Source: Myxococcales bacterium
GTDB lineage: Bacteria; Myxococcota_A; Polyangia; Palsa-1104; JAEUJZ01
NCBI GenBank assembly: GCA_016794505.1
Contig: JAEUJZ010000078.1
Coordinates: forward strand, 62,001 to 126,000
Length of the DNA stretch: 64,000 nt
Direction: 5' to 3'
In this document: positions 29,971 through 38,057 of the stretch, piece by piece
How positions within the stretch are numbered: the stretch's first letter is position 1
Layout: every line of letters begins with the position of its first letter
Notes under the pieces: model-generated
Database searches by the model: none
Seen by the model: only the letters and a program-made list of their open reading frames with translations
Told to the model about the DNA's origin: nothing
Position numbers and translations under genes: made by a program

Positions 29971-30744
29971 ATGACCAGCCTGCATCGAACTGGGTTTCTG
30001 CCGGCCCTTTTGGGGACGGTTACGTTGGCATCTGTTTCGTCGGCATCGGCGCAGCAGCCTGCCCCACCACAGCCTGTGGCTGTGCGGCCGGCTCCGGCCG
30101 TGGTTGCTCCCTGCCAAGGGGTGAAAGATCCCGCGGTCGCCGCAGAGTGTCGCGGGCTGTTGTCGGGCCACACGCTGATGCCGCAGGTGGTGGCGATCTG
30201 CGGCAAGCTGTCGCCGGCCGCCGCCGCAGTAACGTGCCTGCAGGCGGCTGTGGATCGGCAGTACTCGGCCGATGCGCTCGATTGGTGCAGCCGACGTGGC
30301 ACGGCCGACGATACGGCGCAGTGCTTCAGCCTGACCGGTGGACCCAGCCGCGCAGCGGACGCACCGTACAACGACACGCCAACTTATCCGGTGCGGCAGG
30401 CCCAGCCCCCCGCCGGTCAAGCACCGGGATCGTCTGGGGTACCAGGGCCCGCGACGGACATCACGCGTCAGCCGCTTTCTCCGTCGAGCAATCCGCGCAG
30501 TCCTAAGCCCGAGGTCGTGCGTCCACCGGGGACTCGGGCGCCAGCGGGCGGCATCGAGCGGGTCGGTCGCGATGTGCGTGGCGCCGTCGAAAGCCCAGGG
30601 GGCGACTGGCTTGAGCGCGTGGGTCGCGACGTGCGCGGAGGCGCCGAGACCGTAGGCGGTACGCTGCGTCCGCGGCCGACGAACGACCCAGCCTATGGTC
30701 CGGGCCCAACGCAGAGCCCGCCGGGATCGGCGCCGCCGCAGTAA
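29971..30744 (+). CDS. Secreted Pro-rich hypothetical protein
   Basis: A 257-residue protein with a clear signal peptide (LLGTVTLASVSSASAQ, cut after A-S-A). A small Cys-containing domain follows (CQGVKDPAVAAECRGLLSG ... CGKLSPAAAAVTCLQAA ... DWCSRRGTADDTAQC), with six Cys spaced like paired helical hairpins. A Pro-rich tail holds the repeated block ERVGRDVRGA. The RBS AGGAGA precedes the ATG. No family was recognised. It is convergent with the DUF2063 gene, with the stop codons directly adjacent (30742-30744 and 30745-30747). Confidence 0.7.
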   Translation: MTSLHRTGFLPALLGTVTLASVSSASAQQPAPPQPVAVRPAPAVVAPCQGVKDPAVAAECRGLLSGHTLMPQVVAICGKLSPAAAAVTCLQAAVDRQYSADALDWCSRRGTADDTAQCFSLTGGPSRAADAPYNDTPTYPVRQAQPPAGQAPGSSGVPGPATDITRQPLSPSSNPRSPKPEVVRPPGTRAPAGGIERVGRDVRGAVESPGGDWLERVGRDVRGGAETVGGTLRPRPTNDPAYGPGPTQSPPGSAPPQ

Positions 30745-31545
30745 TCAGCCGACCAGCGCGCCGCGCACGATGCCGGCGGCGTGCAGATCAGCCAGCGTCG
30801 CCGCAAGCGTCGTAAAGGGCAGCCCGAGCTGCGTCGCCAGCGCTTCGTCGAGCGCGATGCCCTGCAGCAGGGCCTTTAGGATCACAAGCTCTTTCGGCAG
30901 GGCGAGATCGCGGCGGCTCGCAAGCGAGCGATCGCGCCAGAAGATCACCAGCGCTTCGCGCGCCTCGGGGGCAGCAGGCCGTTCACCGGGGTCGGTATCG
31001 AGCCAGCCGACGAAGTCGTGGTGGTACGGCCGCAGATCGACGGTGCTGCCCACGCGCAGCGGCCCGCGCGCGGCGTCGCTCGGGTCGCTGGCATTCGCTT
31101 CGTCTTCGTCGGTGGCATCGTCTGGAGCGATGCGCGTCTGCCACTCAGCCCACTCAAAGTCGGCAAGCTCGGCCAGAAAAGGCGGCAGCGCCGGGGCGTT
31201 GTCCGCGGCGAGCAGCGCGGCCAAGAACTGCGGCAGGTACACGCCATTTTGGTTCAGCTCAAAGTGATGCATCGGATGGGCGACGAAGTAGCGCTCGACG
31301 AGCGCATCCCAGGCCGGCTCGCCCAGCGCATCGACGAAGGCAGCACGCGTCGCAGGAAACACGGTCAGCGCTTGATGGCGGTGGATGCGGCAGAAGCGGC
31401 CATAGATGGCAAGACGCTGCGCGTCGCTGCGGGCGCGGCCCGTTGCTTCGTCGCCGTACAGGCGCTGCACGGTCTCTTCGTGGCTGGCTTTGCCCAGCAA
31501 GAACGGCCCCACGATGTCAAAGAATGGCTGCAGAGACTGGCTCAT
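30745..31545 (-). CDS. DUF2063 partner protein of an MNIO RiPP enzyme (BufC/HvfC-like)
   Basis: A 266-residue protein. The N-terminal DUF2063 region (SLQPFFDIVGPFLLG ... RLAIYGRFCRIHRHQALTVFPATRAAFVDALGEPAW) and HPMHHFELNQNGVYLPQFL match the partner that recruits precursor peptides to DUF692/MNIO enzymes. A C-terminal winged-helix-like part ends in LGLPFTTLAATLADLHAAGIVRGALVG. It overlaps the MNIO gene by 4 bp (ATGA), so the two are made in step. In known systems this protein forms a complex with the MNIO enzyme and binds the peptide leader. The ATG at 31543-31545 follows family length; the frame beyond it is spurious. Confidence 0.88.
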   Translation of the reverse strand: MSQSLQPFFDIVGPFLLGKASHEETVQRLYGDEATGRARSDAQRLAIYGRFCRIHRHQALTVFPATRAAFVDALGEPAWDALVERYFVAHPMHHFELNQNGVYLPQFLAALLAADNAPALPPFLAELADFEWAEWQTRIAPDDATDEDEANASDPSDAARGPLRVGSTVDLRPYHHDFVGWLDTDPGERPAAPEAREALVIFWRDRSLASRRDLALPKELVILKALLQGIALDEALATQLGLPFTTLAATLADLHAAGIVRGALVG

Positions 31546-32456
31546 CGCTTGCCCCCTGTGCGGTCCGCGCTGCGGGCGCTGGGGACTGCCGAGCCGGCCA
31601 GCGCTCGCTCGGCCACGGCATACGCGCGATCGACCTCGTCGAGCACCTGATCCACAGGCGGAATGTCTTGGTCCCACTCGATCAGCGTCGGGATCAGCCG
31701 CCCGGCTCGCTTCAGCGTGTACGCATACAGATCCCAGACGGGATCGATGATCGGCCCGATGTGCGTGTCGATAAGGACGTCGTCTTCCCGCGTGTGTCCG
31801 GCGAGATGAAGCTGCCGCACGCGATGGAACGGCATGCGATCGATGAAGGCGCGCGGGTCAAAGCCGTGGTTCACGCTGTTGACATAGACATTGTTGACGT
31901 CGAGCAGCATGCCGCAGTCGCCGGCCTCAAGCAGCGCACACAGGAACGTCGCTTCGTCGAGGACATCAGCGGGCGGCGTGCCTTCGGGCGGCGGCATATG
32001 GGCATAAAACGTCGCATTTTCCAGAAGCAGCGGCCGGCCGACATGGGCCTGCGCCTGCTGAATGCGGGCGGCGGCGTGCTCGATGACCGAACGGGTGAAG
32101 GGCAGCGGCAAAAGATCGCTCACCGGCTGGCCCTGCACCGACGAATAGCAGACGTGGTCGCTCCAAAACGGCACCGCATAGTCCTGGCACAGCGCCGCCG
32201 TCGCATCGAGCAGCCGAAGGTCCAGCGGCTCTAGCCCGCCGATGTTCAGCGACACGCTGTGCGTCACCGCAGGAAAGCGGTCCAGGCAAGCCTTGAGCAA
32301 GCGCTTGGGCCGCCCGCCGAAGCACACCCAGTTTTCCGGCATGACCTCGACGAAGTCGACGCGCCGCTTCGTCGCGGAGAGCTCTTCGGCAAACACGCGC
32401 CGCAGCCCGATGCCGATGCCGAAGATGTCTCGACTGCTTGCCTGCGAGTGCGTCAT
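31542..32456 (-). CDS. MNIO-family (DUF692) multinuclear iron oxidative enzyme, BufB/HvfB-like
   Basis: A 304-residue TIM-barrel enzyme. Likely iron ligands sit in THSVSLNIGG (His66), WSDHVCY (Asp100-His101), LLENATF (Glu146-Asn147), LLDVNNVYVN (Asp186, Asn188), HLAGH (His217, His221) and IEWDQDIP (Glu260, Asp262). MNIO enzymes use a di- or tri-iron centre and O2 to remodel Cys residues in ribosomal peptides (thiooxazole or oxazolone/thioamide products). The gene lies downstream of a small Cys-containing secreted peptide and overlaps the DUF2063 partner. A terminator separates it from the precursor gene. The exact modification here is not known. Confidence 0.9.
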   Translation of the reverse strand: MTHSQASSRDIFGIGIGLRRVFAEELSATKRRVDFVEVMPENWVCFGGRPKRLLKACLDRFPAVTHSVSLNIGGLEPLDLRLLDATAALCQDYAVPFWSDHVCYSSVQGQPVSDLLPLPFTRSVIEHAAARIQQAQAHVGRPLLLENATFYAHMPPPEGTPPADVLDEATFLCALLEAGDCGMLLDVNNVYVNSVNHGFDPRAFIDRMPFHRVRQLHLAGHTREDDVLIDTHIGPIIDPVWDLYAYTLKRAGRLIPTLIEWDQDIPPVDQVLDEVDRAYAVAERALAGSAVPSARSADRTGGKR

Positions 32457-32495
32457 GTCGTGTCCTTGGCGTGGTGCGGGTCGCCCAAAATAAAA

Positions 32496-32511
32496 AAGGG
32501 CCGCGGCCCTT
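32496..32511 (-). terminator. Rho-independent terminator between precursor and MNIO genes
   Basis: On the minus strand, the perfect 16-bp palindrome AAGGGCCGCGGCCCTT is followed at once by TTTTTTATTTT (T-rich run at 32487-32497, sharing its first two T with the stem). It lies 45 bp after the precursor stop and 40 bp before the MNIO start. Partial read-through would give many precursor transcripts per enzyme transcript. Confidence 0.8.
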
Positions 32512-32555
32512 CACGAATGAATGAACCGCGACCCTGGATGCGCTAGCGCGCGAGC

Positions 32556-32765
32556 TTACTTCTTCTTGTCGCCGCCGCAGCCCTTCTCGCCGCCACAGCC
32601 CTTCTCGCCGCCCTTCTTGTCATCGGCCTTCTTGTCGGCCTTCTTGTCGCCCTTCTTGGCGCCCTTCTCGGCCTTCTCGGCCTTCTCTTCGCCGGCCAGC
32701 GCCGCCGAGGTCATCGAGCCGAACGAAATCGCCGAAACCAGAGCAATCATCGCCTTCTTGTTCAT
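32556..32765 (-). CDS. Secreted RiPP precursor peptide with twin GEKGCGG motifs (bufferin/oxazolin-like)
   Basis: A 69-residue peptide. It has a signal peptide (MNKKAMIALVSAISFGSM..., cut after Ala22-Leu-Ala24), a Lys/Glu/Asp-rich stretch (about 25-52), then two copies of G-E-K-G-C-G-G with Cys57 and Cys63, ending GDKKK. It precedes MNIO and DUF2063 genes on the same strand, the order of bufABC/hvfABC operons. Known peptides of this kind carry EGKCG motifs whose Cys become thiooxazoles or oxazolone/thioamides that bind copper. The EKGCG order here is a variant. The RBS GGGAG lies 7-8 nt before the ATG. The role as precursor is inferred from context. Confidence 0.82.
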   Translation of the reverse strand: MNKKAMIALVSAISFGSMTSAALAGEEKAEKAEKGAKKGDKKADKKADDKKGGEKGCGGEKGCGGDKKK

Positions 32766-32967
32766 CTTCTCTCTCCCTTTTTGTCTCGGGGCCCGAGGGC
32801 CCGCGGGTTTCGCAGCAGGTCACCATATGTAGGTGTCCGCCACGGCTGAAAACTATAGATGAGTGCTCTGACAAAGGGAACCGTTACAACGGCCGCCACC
32901 CTGGCATAGGCTTGGCCTTGGCTTGGCCTTGGCTTGGCCTTGGCTTGGCCTTGGCTCGGATTGTTCT
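32766..32967. promoter_or_regulatory. Divergent control region of the RiPP operon and queG
   Basis: About 200 bp between the divergent starts. It holds the perfect palindrome CCGTT-AC-AACGG (32881-32892) and, next to it, four copies of an 11-bp repeat. The minus-strand reading has GTAACGG, which resembles ECF-type -35 elements, and the plus strand has GGGAACC; neither has a convincing -10 partner. A regulator site is likely but its owner is unknown. Confidence 0.4.
32910..32953. repeat. 11-bp tandem array, 4 perfect copies, upstream of queG
   Basis: GCTTGGCCTTG is repeated four times head to tail, ending about 15 bp before the preferred queG start. It has the same unit length as the arrays at 7770 and 11422 but a different sequence. 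Confidence 0.9.
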
Positions 32968-34314
32968 GTGGATTCCCGCGCTTGCCCCTCAGCGTCTGTT
33001 TTGTCGGCTGCGTCTGCGCCTGATGCGGTCGCGCACTGGCTGTTTGCCCAGGCGCGCGAGGTCGGCTTTGTCGATGCGGCCCTGGCCCTTGTGCCAGCGG
33101 CGGAGGTGCCATCCTTTGCGCTGTATCAAGCCTGGCTGGCCGCTGATCTGGCCGGCGAGATGACGTACCTTGCGCGCGATGCCGAGCCGCGCCGTGATCC
33201 TCGCCTGCTGTGCCAGCGGGCCAAGAGCGTGCTGTCGATTGCGGTGTCGTATCACCATCCCGAGCCGCCGCTTGCCGGACCCGCCGATGCGCTGCGCGGT
33301 CAGATCGCCCGCTATGCTCGCGCCGAAGACTATCACCTGGTGCTCAAGCGTCGGCTGCAGGCGCTTTCGGACCGGATCGTGGCCCGCTTTGGGGGCGCGC
33401 TTTCGTATCGCGTCTGCGTCGATACCGCCCCGCTGCTAGAGCGCGCCGTGGGCGAGCAAGCCGGGCTGGGCTTCATCGGCAAGAACACGCTCCTGATTAC
33501 GCCGGGTCTGGGCAGCTTCACGCTGCTCTGCGAGCTTCTGGTCGAGCTGGATGTGCCGCCGCTGCGCAGCCTGCCGGGTGAGCCCGTGCGCCAGGGTCTG
33601 CATGCACGCTCGCCAAGTCCTGCGCCCAGTCCTTTGCCCAATCCTTCGCCCGATCCTTCGCCCGATCCTTTGCCGGTGATTCCGCAGGGGCCGATCGGCA
33701 GCAAGTGTGGAAGCTGCACGCTGTGCCTGGACGCCTGTCCGACGTCGGCCTTTGTGGCGCCGTATCGCTTGGATGCACGGCGCTGCATCTCGTACCTGAC
33801 GATCGAAAACAGCGGCGCCATTCCCGTCGAGTTTCGGCGCGCGATCGGCACCTGGATCATGGGCTGCGACCTGTGTCAGACGGTCTGTCCATGGAATGCC
33901 TCGCCCGTTCTTGCGCAGCGCGCCGATCTTGCGCTTCGCCCGCGTCCGCAGCAGAGCCGGCCTGCGCTTCTGTGGCTTCTGTCCTTGGGGCAGGCGCAGG
34001 TGCGACGCTTCGTCAAGCGCACCGCTCTGCGTCGCCTGGGGCGCAATCAGCTCCTGCGCAATGTCGCGGTCGCGCTGGGCAACGTGGGCACTCCGGCTGA
34101 GATCCCGGCGCTGTGTGCGGCCCTGGACAAAGAGCCGCCGCTGGTCCGCGAGCACGTGGCTTGGGCGCTGTCTGAGATCGCGCAGCGCCATCCCGAGACC
34201 GCATCGCAGGTGCGTCAAGCCCTGCACGAGGCGAGGGCTCGCAGCCACGATCCCGTCGTCGAGCACGCTCTGCAGCAGGCCTTGGCAGCACTGCCCGAAG
34301 CAGTCGCTGGTTAG
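32968..34314 (+). CDS. queG: Epoxyqueuosine reductase QueG with HEAT repeats
   Basis: A 448-residue cobalamin- and Fe-S-dependent enzyme for the last step of tRNA queuosine synthesis. The catalytic/cobalamin domain includes EMTYLAR, YARAEDYH and VDTAPLLERAVGEQAGLGFIGKN. Two 4Fe-4S cluster motifs follow (CGSCTLCLDACP and CDLCQTVCPW), then C-terminal HEAT-type helices (NVAVALGNVGTPAEIPAL, EHVAWALSEIAQ). A Pro-Ser-Pro repeat insert (PSPAPSPLPNPSPDPSPDPLP-like, about residues 210-235) separates the two domains, encoded by 12-bp repeats. The start is uncertain: GTG at 32968 is preferred because the frame further up runs into the 11-bp array. The stop overlaps the convergent STAS-like gene. Confidence 0.88.
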   Translation: MDSRACPSASVLSAASAPDAVAHWLFAQAREVGFVDAALALVPAAEVPSFALYQAWLAADLAGEMTYLARDAEPRRDPRLLCQRAKSVLSIAVSYHHPEPPLAGPADALRGQIARYARAEDYHLVLKRRLQALSDRIVARFGGALSYRVCVDTAPLLERAVGEQAGLGFIGKNTLLITPGLGSFTLLCELLVELDVPPLRSLPGEPVRQGLHARSPSPAPSPLPNPSPDPSPDPLPVIPQGPIGSKCGSCTLCLDACPTSAFVAPYRLDARRCISYLTIENSGAIPVEFRRAIGTWIMGCDLCQTVCPWNASPVLAQRADLALRPRPQQSRPALLWLLSLGQAQVRRFVKRTALRRLGRNQLLRNVAVALGNVGTPAEIPALCAALDKEPPLVREHVAWALSEIAQRHPETASQVRQALHEARARSHDPVVEHALQQALAALPEAVAG

Positions 34315-34715
34315 AGCTTTAAGAACGCGCGCAGCGAGATCGACTCAGCGGGCGACAGCACTTCGTCGAGCCAATGGACCGCGGATTCGACGTCGTGGAA
34401 CGTGCGGCGATTGGGGTTGCCCGCTTCGCGGATCATGCGCGCCACCTGCAGCCCCAAAAGCGCGTTGTCGCTCAGCAGCATCGCGGTGCGCTCGATGCGG
34501 GGGTTGTCTTTGCGCATCAGCGCGATCAGCTGGTCTGCGGCCTCGGGCGCAAGGATCAAGCTGGCTCGCAGATCCATGCAGGTCACGACGCGACCCGGCA
34601 CGTCCTGCAAGAGCTTGCCGATCGCGGCCAGAAACGGCGGAACGTCCTCGGTACCAAACGGCGGTGCGATGCAGATGGTCACCAGCCGCCCTGTCTTGAT
34701 GTCTGCTGTCCACAT
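34311..34715 (-). CDS. STAS-like/SpoIIAA-like domain protein, distant copy
   Basis: A 134-residue soluble protein. Strand/helix order GRLVTICIAPPFGTEDVPPFLAAIGKLLQ, RVVTCMDLRAS, QLIALMRKDNPRIERTAMLLSDNALLGLQVARMIREAG and RRTFHDVESAVHWLDEVL suggests the same small STAS-type fold as the tandem pair at 6751-7662, but sequence identity is low. It has no membrane helix. Its TAA shares bases with the queG stop, so the two genes converge with no gap. Function is unknown. Confidence 0.6.
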   Translation of the reverse strand: MWTADIKTGRLVTICIAPPFGTEDVPPFLAAIGKLLQDVPGRVVTCMDLRASLILAPEAADQLIALMRKDNPRIERTAMLLSDNALLGLQVARMIREAGNPNRRTFHDVESAVHWLDEVLSPAESISLRAFLKL

Positions 34716-34946
34716 CGGTTGAAAATGCTGCGCAGCCCCCGCCGCAACGCGGCACGCCCTGCATTATCTGCGATCGGCAAATCGGCTGGGAAGAGCCGTG
34801 CGTTTTCGCGCCGTGTTCTTTCCAGCGATAGAGACGGCGTCGAGGCCGGCGGGACCGCGCTACGTGGCGGGGGATGAGCGATAGGCTAGGCGCCCGAGCT
34901 TCTGGCTTGCTGCATTGGCTCGGGCGCACCCGCAGAAACGCCGAGC

Positions 34947-37900
34947 CTACTTGGTGGCGCCGCTGCCGATGTCTTCCACATCGAGGGGGATGGCCTCGTG
35001 CTCGCCGGTCTCGGCTTCAGACAGCGGGGATTCTTCGTCGGGTTCCGACGGCTTCAGCATGGCTTCCAGGTCGGGATCCTGAGCCAGTCGCAAGAACACG
35101 GTGTCCGTCGACTGGCTGACCTGCTTGTACTCGGGCTCAAGCTGGGCCCATTGATTGCGGAGCTGCTCAATCTCGCGCAGCTCTTCTTCATCGCGCTTGC
35201 TGCGGAAGCGCGGACTGGTCAGTCGCTCTTCGAACTTCGCGAGCAGGGGCCACAGCGTCTGAATGTGTTCGTATAGGTGCGTCGCGTGCCAGTGAAGCTG
35301 CTTTGAGTTGGCCTGATTTTTCCCAATGTCTTGACGGATGCTGGGCAGGCGTAGCCGAATGGCCTCGCTCAGGGCGTCGAACTGGCGTCGCTTATGCCGC
35401 AGCTTCTGGGCCATGGCCTCCATCGCTTTTTTGGCGGCCGCGGTGTGCGCTTCGAGCGCCTCTTGGTGCTGATGCTGCTGCAGCGCGATGCGTTCGCTGT
35501 GGCGCTGCTGCAGAGCGCGCAGCTCTTCGTCTCGACGACGCAGCTCTTTGACGAAGTAGTCTTTTTCGCTGCGCAGGCTGCGGATCTGCAGCTGCAGCCC
35601 GGCTACCTCGCCGTTCGCGGCCAGAGGGCCATTGGTATTGGGCTGAAGGCGCGCGTGCAGCTCGCGAAAGAAGATTTTTTGATCGAAGTACGAAAGCAGA
35701 CGCGTCAAGCGGCTGAGCACGCGCTTGGCGATCGGATCGCTGCCGCTTTGGCTGCGCTCGCAGCGATCTTCACAGAAGGGGTACAGCAGCGTTTCGTTGC
35801 TGGCGATTTCGTTGCCGCCTGCCGCGATGCGACGCTTCAGCTGATCCATGCGGTGCCCGTCGAGGTGCGAGCGACGATGCAGGCACGAAAGGACGAAGTG
35901 TACGAACAGCAGGAAGTACGCCGAGTTCTTGCTCCACTCTTGGATCTCGCGCAGCTCTTCGGCGTGGTCGCACAGGCTCTCGACGACGCTCTCGATGAAG
36001 TCTTTGACGCGCGTGATCGCGTGGGGGCCGTTTTCGATGCCGTCTCGTTCGACCGGCTCTTGCAGCAGAGCGTCGACGGAACGGCCCGCTCGCAGCGCGG
36101 ACTCTAGCAGCGTGCAGGCGCGCGTCAGGTTCAGCCACAGCTCGTTGAAGTTCTTTTCGTCTTCCAAGCGGCGCACCAGCTTGGCGATGCGCTCTTCGAT
36201 CTCATCGGGCATGGCCGAGCTTGGAGGCGGCATGGCCTCTTCCAGCAAGACCCCCGGCTGGCTGTCGCGGTTGCTCTTGCTTAGGTTGAGCCGCGCGCAG
36301 GTGTAGACCGTGTACAAGGCCATCACACCGACGCTGTACAGATCGCTGGCGACCGAGGACTGGCGAATCTCGATCCAGCGCGGCAGATCCAAGACCAGCA
36401 CGCTTTCATCGCTGCGCGGCGTCGTACAGGGCAGGGTGCCGAACAGGAATTCGTTGCCGCGAACCGCCAGCTTTTCCAGAAGGACGCGGGTATAGCGACT
36501 GTCGCAGAGGAAGTCCTGGCAGTGCAGCGTCGCTGACTTGTCGTGCAGAAGGACCTCGCGTTCCTCATCGCGCGAATCGATGAGCTTAAAGACATAGTCG
36601 CGCAGGCGGATCTGATCCCCCGATGTCAGGCGCCAGGTGTCGCCGCGATTGACCAGCGGGTCGATGCCGCTTGCCGACTCTCCGCGACGGTTCATGCTCT
36701 GCAGAACCTTTTCCATGTCGCGAATCACTTCGGGATAGACGCGTCCCGACTTGGGATCGATGACCTCGGCCTTCCATCCCAAGCGAACAAAGTACAAGCC
36801 CGGCGAGTCTGGACCCGCTGGCTCGCCGATGATCAGCGCGACGTCGGCGTTCTCTTGCTCGACCCCCGCTCGACGCTCGCGGGCATAAAACACGCTGGTT
36901 CGATGACGCGTGACCCCCGGCATGGTGGTGAAGCCACTTCCGGCGCCGCCCGCCGACGCTTGATCGTTGGTGAAGCTGCCATAGTCACTCAGCATGTAGT
37001 GATCGGCTTTGCTTAGATCACCGGCTGCCATCACGTTGGCGGGTCGCACGTCGGCGTGGATGATGCCTTTGCTGTGCAGCGTGTGCAGCCCTTTGACCAC
37101 CTGTTCCAACAGGACGTAGTGCTCTTTCAGGCGCCACTGACTGTGGGCTCCGATGCTCAGGGTGCGCTGCAGCGTCCCATCGGCCCACTGAAACAAGACC
37201 GAGGGCAGGTGCGCATACCAGATGTCTTCGGGACGCTCTGGATCCAGCATCTGATCCAAGTGCCCCATGCAGCCGGTTCCCTGCGTGCCGCTTGCAAGCT
37301 GCCGCTCTGCGGCGTGGCTGGGCGGGCTGCCAACGAAGTAATACGAGTGATGGCGAGAGTCCGAGTCGGGTCCGCTGGCTTCTTGGAAGCAGCGCCAGTC
37401 TTCATAGGTCAGAAACGATAGCTGCGACTGCATCGTCGGTGGAAAGACTCGCAGGACCGGCGTGCCGTTGGGCGTTGGCGGCTCGAACTTGACGTTGCAG
37501 ATGCGCAGGCGCTGGTCTTTTCCAAAGTGGATGAACGGAATGCAGTCGTTCTGTTCTCGCGCTTGTTCTTCGGAACAGCGCAGCAGGGATCGCGGGTCGC
37601 GCAGAAAGTGGGCTGTGCGCGTGGTCTCGGTGGGAATCAGCCCTTCTCGGCGCTGTCCGCTGAGCGCCTTGAACACCGCGATGGCCTCGCCGGCCAGGAT
37701 CTGACAGACATAGGCGTTTTCTTCGAGGGTGTCGGCGCGCAGCCGCGGAATCTTCAGCGCTCCGCGCACGGGCGGCAGGACGGCATCGGATGAGTAAAGC
37801 TGCACGATGTAGCCCAGGGCACCTTCCGCGCAGCTGCTGACCACCATGCCTTGATCGTCGACGAGCACATACCACTCGGCGCTGAGATACACGCGATAGA

Positions 37901-38057
37901 TCTGCCGAGCCACCCCCGGCGACGGAACATGAATATCGAGCGGCATCGTGTGCTCGATCAGGGTGGTTTCAAGAACCGGCTGCGGTGTGCGGGGGGACGT
38001 GATCGGCTCACGGTGAGCCAAGGCAGAAGCGTGTGAATTGCGTCGACGATCAAGCAT
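34947..38057 (-). CDS. Large divergent protein kinase with internal insert and coiled-coil tail
   Basis: A 1036-residue protein. The kinase core is recognisable but spread out: GALKIPRL (Lys102 as the ATP-binding lysine), a helix with Glu112/113, a ~150-residue insert, then EHYVLLEQVVKGLHTLHSKGIIHADVRPANV (catalytic Asp336, Asn341), SDYG (Asp358, DFG-like) and YARERRAG (APE-like, ~391). About 165 residues, including the FHA-like stretch GDTWRLTSGDQIRLRDYVFKLID, interrupt the domain before the alpha-F motif SDLYSVGVMALYT (Asp572). A helical region and a strong coiled coil (about 815-905) follow, with an acidic C-terminus. Key residues are kept, so it may be active; no clear Gly loop. Its start overlaps the stop of the EAD-like gene by 8 bp. 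Confidence 0.72.
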   Translation of the reverse strand: MLDRRRNSHASALAHREPITSPRTPQPVLETTLIEHTMPLDIHVPSPGVARQIYRVYLSAEWYVLVDDQGMVVSSCAEGALGYIVQLYSSDAVLPPVRGALKIPRLRADTLEENAYVCQILAGEAIAVFKALSGQRREGLIPTETTRTAHFLRDPRSLLRCSEEQAREQNDCIPFIHFGKDQRLRICNVKFEPPTPNGTPVLRVFPPTMQSQLSFLTYEDWRCFQEASGPDSDSRHHSYYFVGSPPSHAAERQLASGTQGTGCMGHLDQMLDPERPEDIWYAHLPSVLFQWADGTLQRTLSIGAHSQWRLKEHYVLLEQVVKGLHTLHSKGIIHADVRPANVMAAGDLSKADHYMLSDYGSFTNDQASAGGAGSGFTTMPGVTRHRTSVFYARERRAGVEQENADVALIIGEPAGPDSPGLYFVRLGWKAEVIDPKSGRVYPEVIRDMEKVLQSMNRRGESASGIDPLVNRGDTWRLTSGDQIRLRDYVFKLIDSRDEEREVLLHDKSATLHCQDFLCDSRYTRVLLEKLAVRGNEFLFGTLPCTTPRSDESVLVLDLPRWIEIRQSSVASDLYSVGVMALYTVYTCARLNLSKSNRDSQPGVLLEEAMPPPSSAMPDEIEERIAKLVRRLEDEKNFNELWLNLTRACTLLESALRAGRSVDALLQEPVERDGIENGPHAITRVKDFIESVVESLCDHAEELREIQEWSKNSAYFLLFVHFVLSCLHRRSHLDGHRMDQLKRRIAAGGNEIASNETLLYPFCEDRCERSQSGSDPIAKRVLSRLTRLLSYFDQKIFFRELHARLQPNTNGPLAANGEVAGLQLQIRSLRSEKDYFVKELRRRDEELRALQQRHSERIALQQHQHQEALEAHTAAAKKAMEAMAQKLRHKRRQFDALSEAIRLRLPSIRQDIGKNQANSKQLHWHATHLYEHIQTLWPLLAKFEERLTSPRFRSKRDEEELREIEQLRNQWAQLEPEYKQVSQSTDTVFLRLAQDPDLEAMLKPSEPDEESPLSEAETGEHEAIPLDVEDIGSGATK

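Noticed and set aside
36896..36906. tRNA-like GGTTCGATGAC string
   Set aside because: Lies inside the kinase gene; no acceptor stem or anticodon arm can be drawn. No tRNA was found anywhere in the window.
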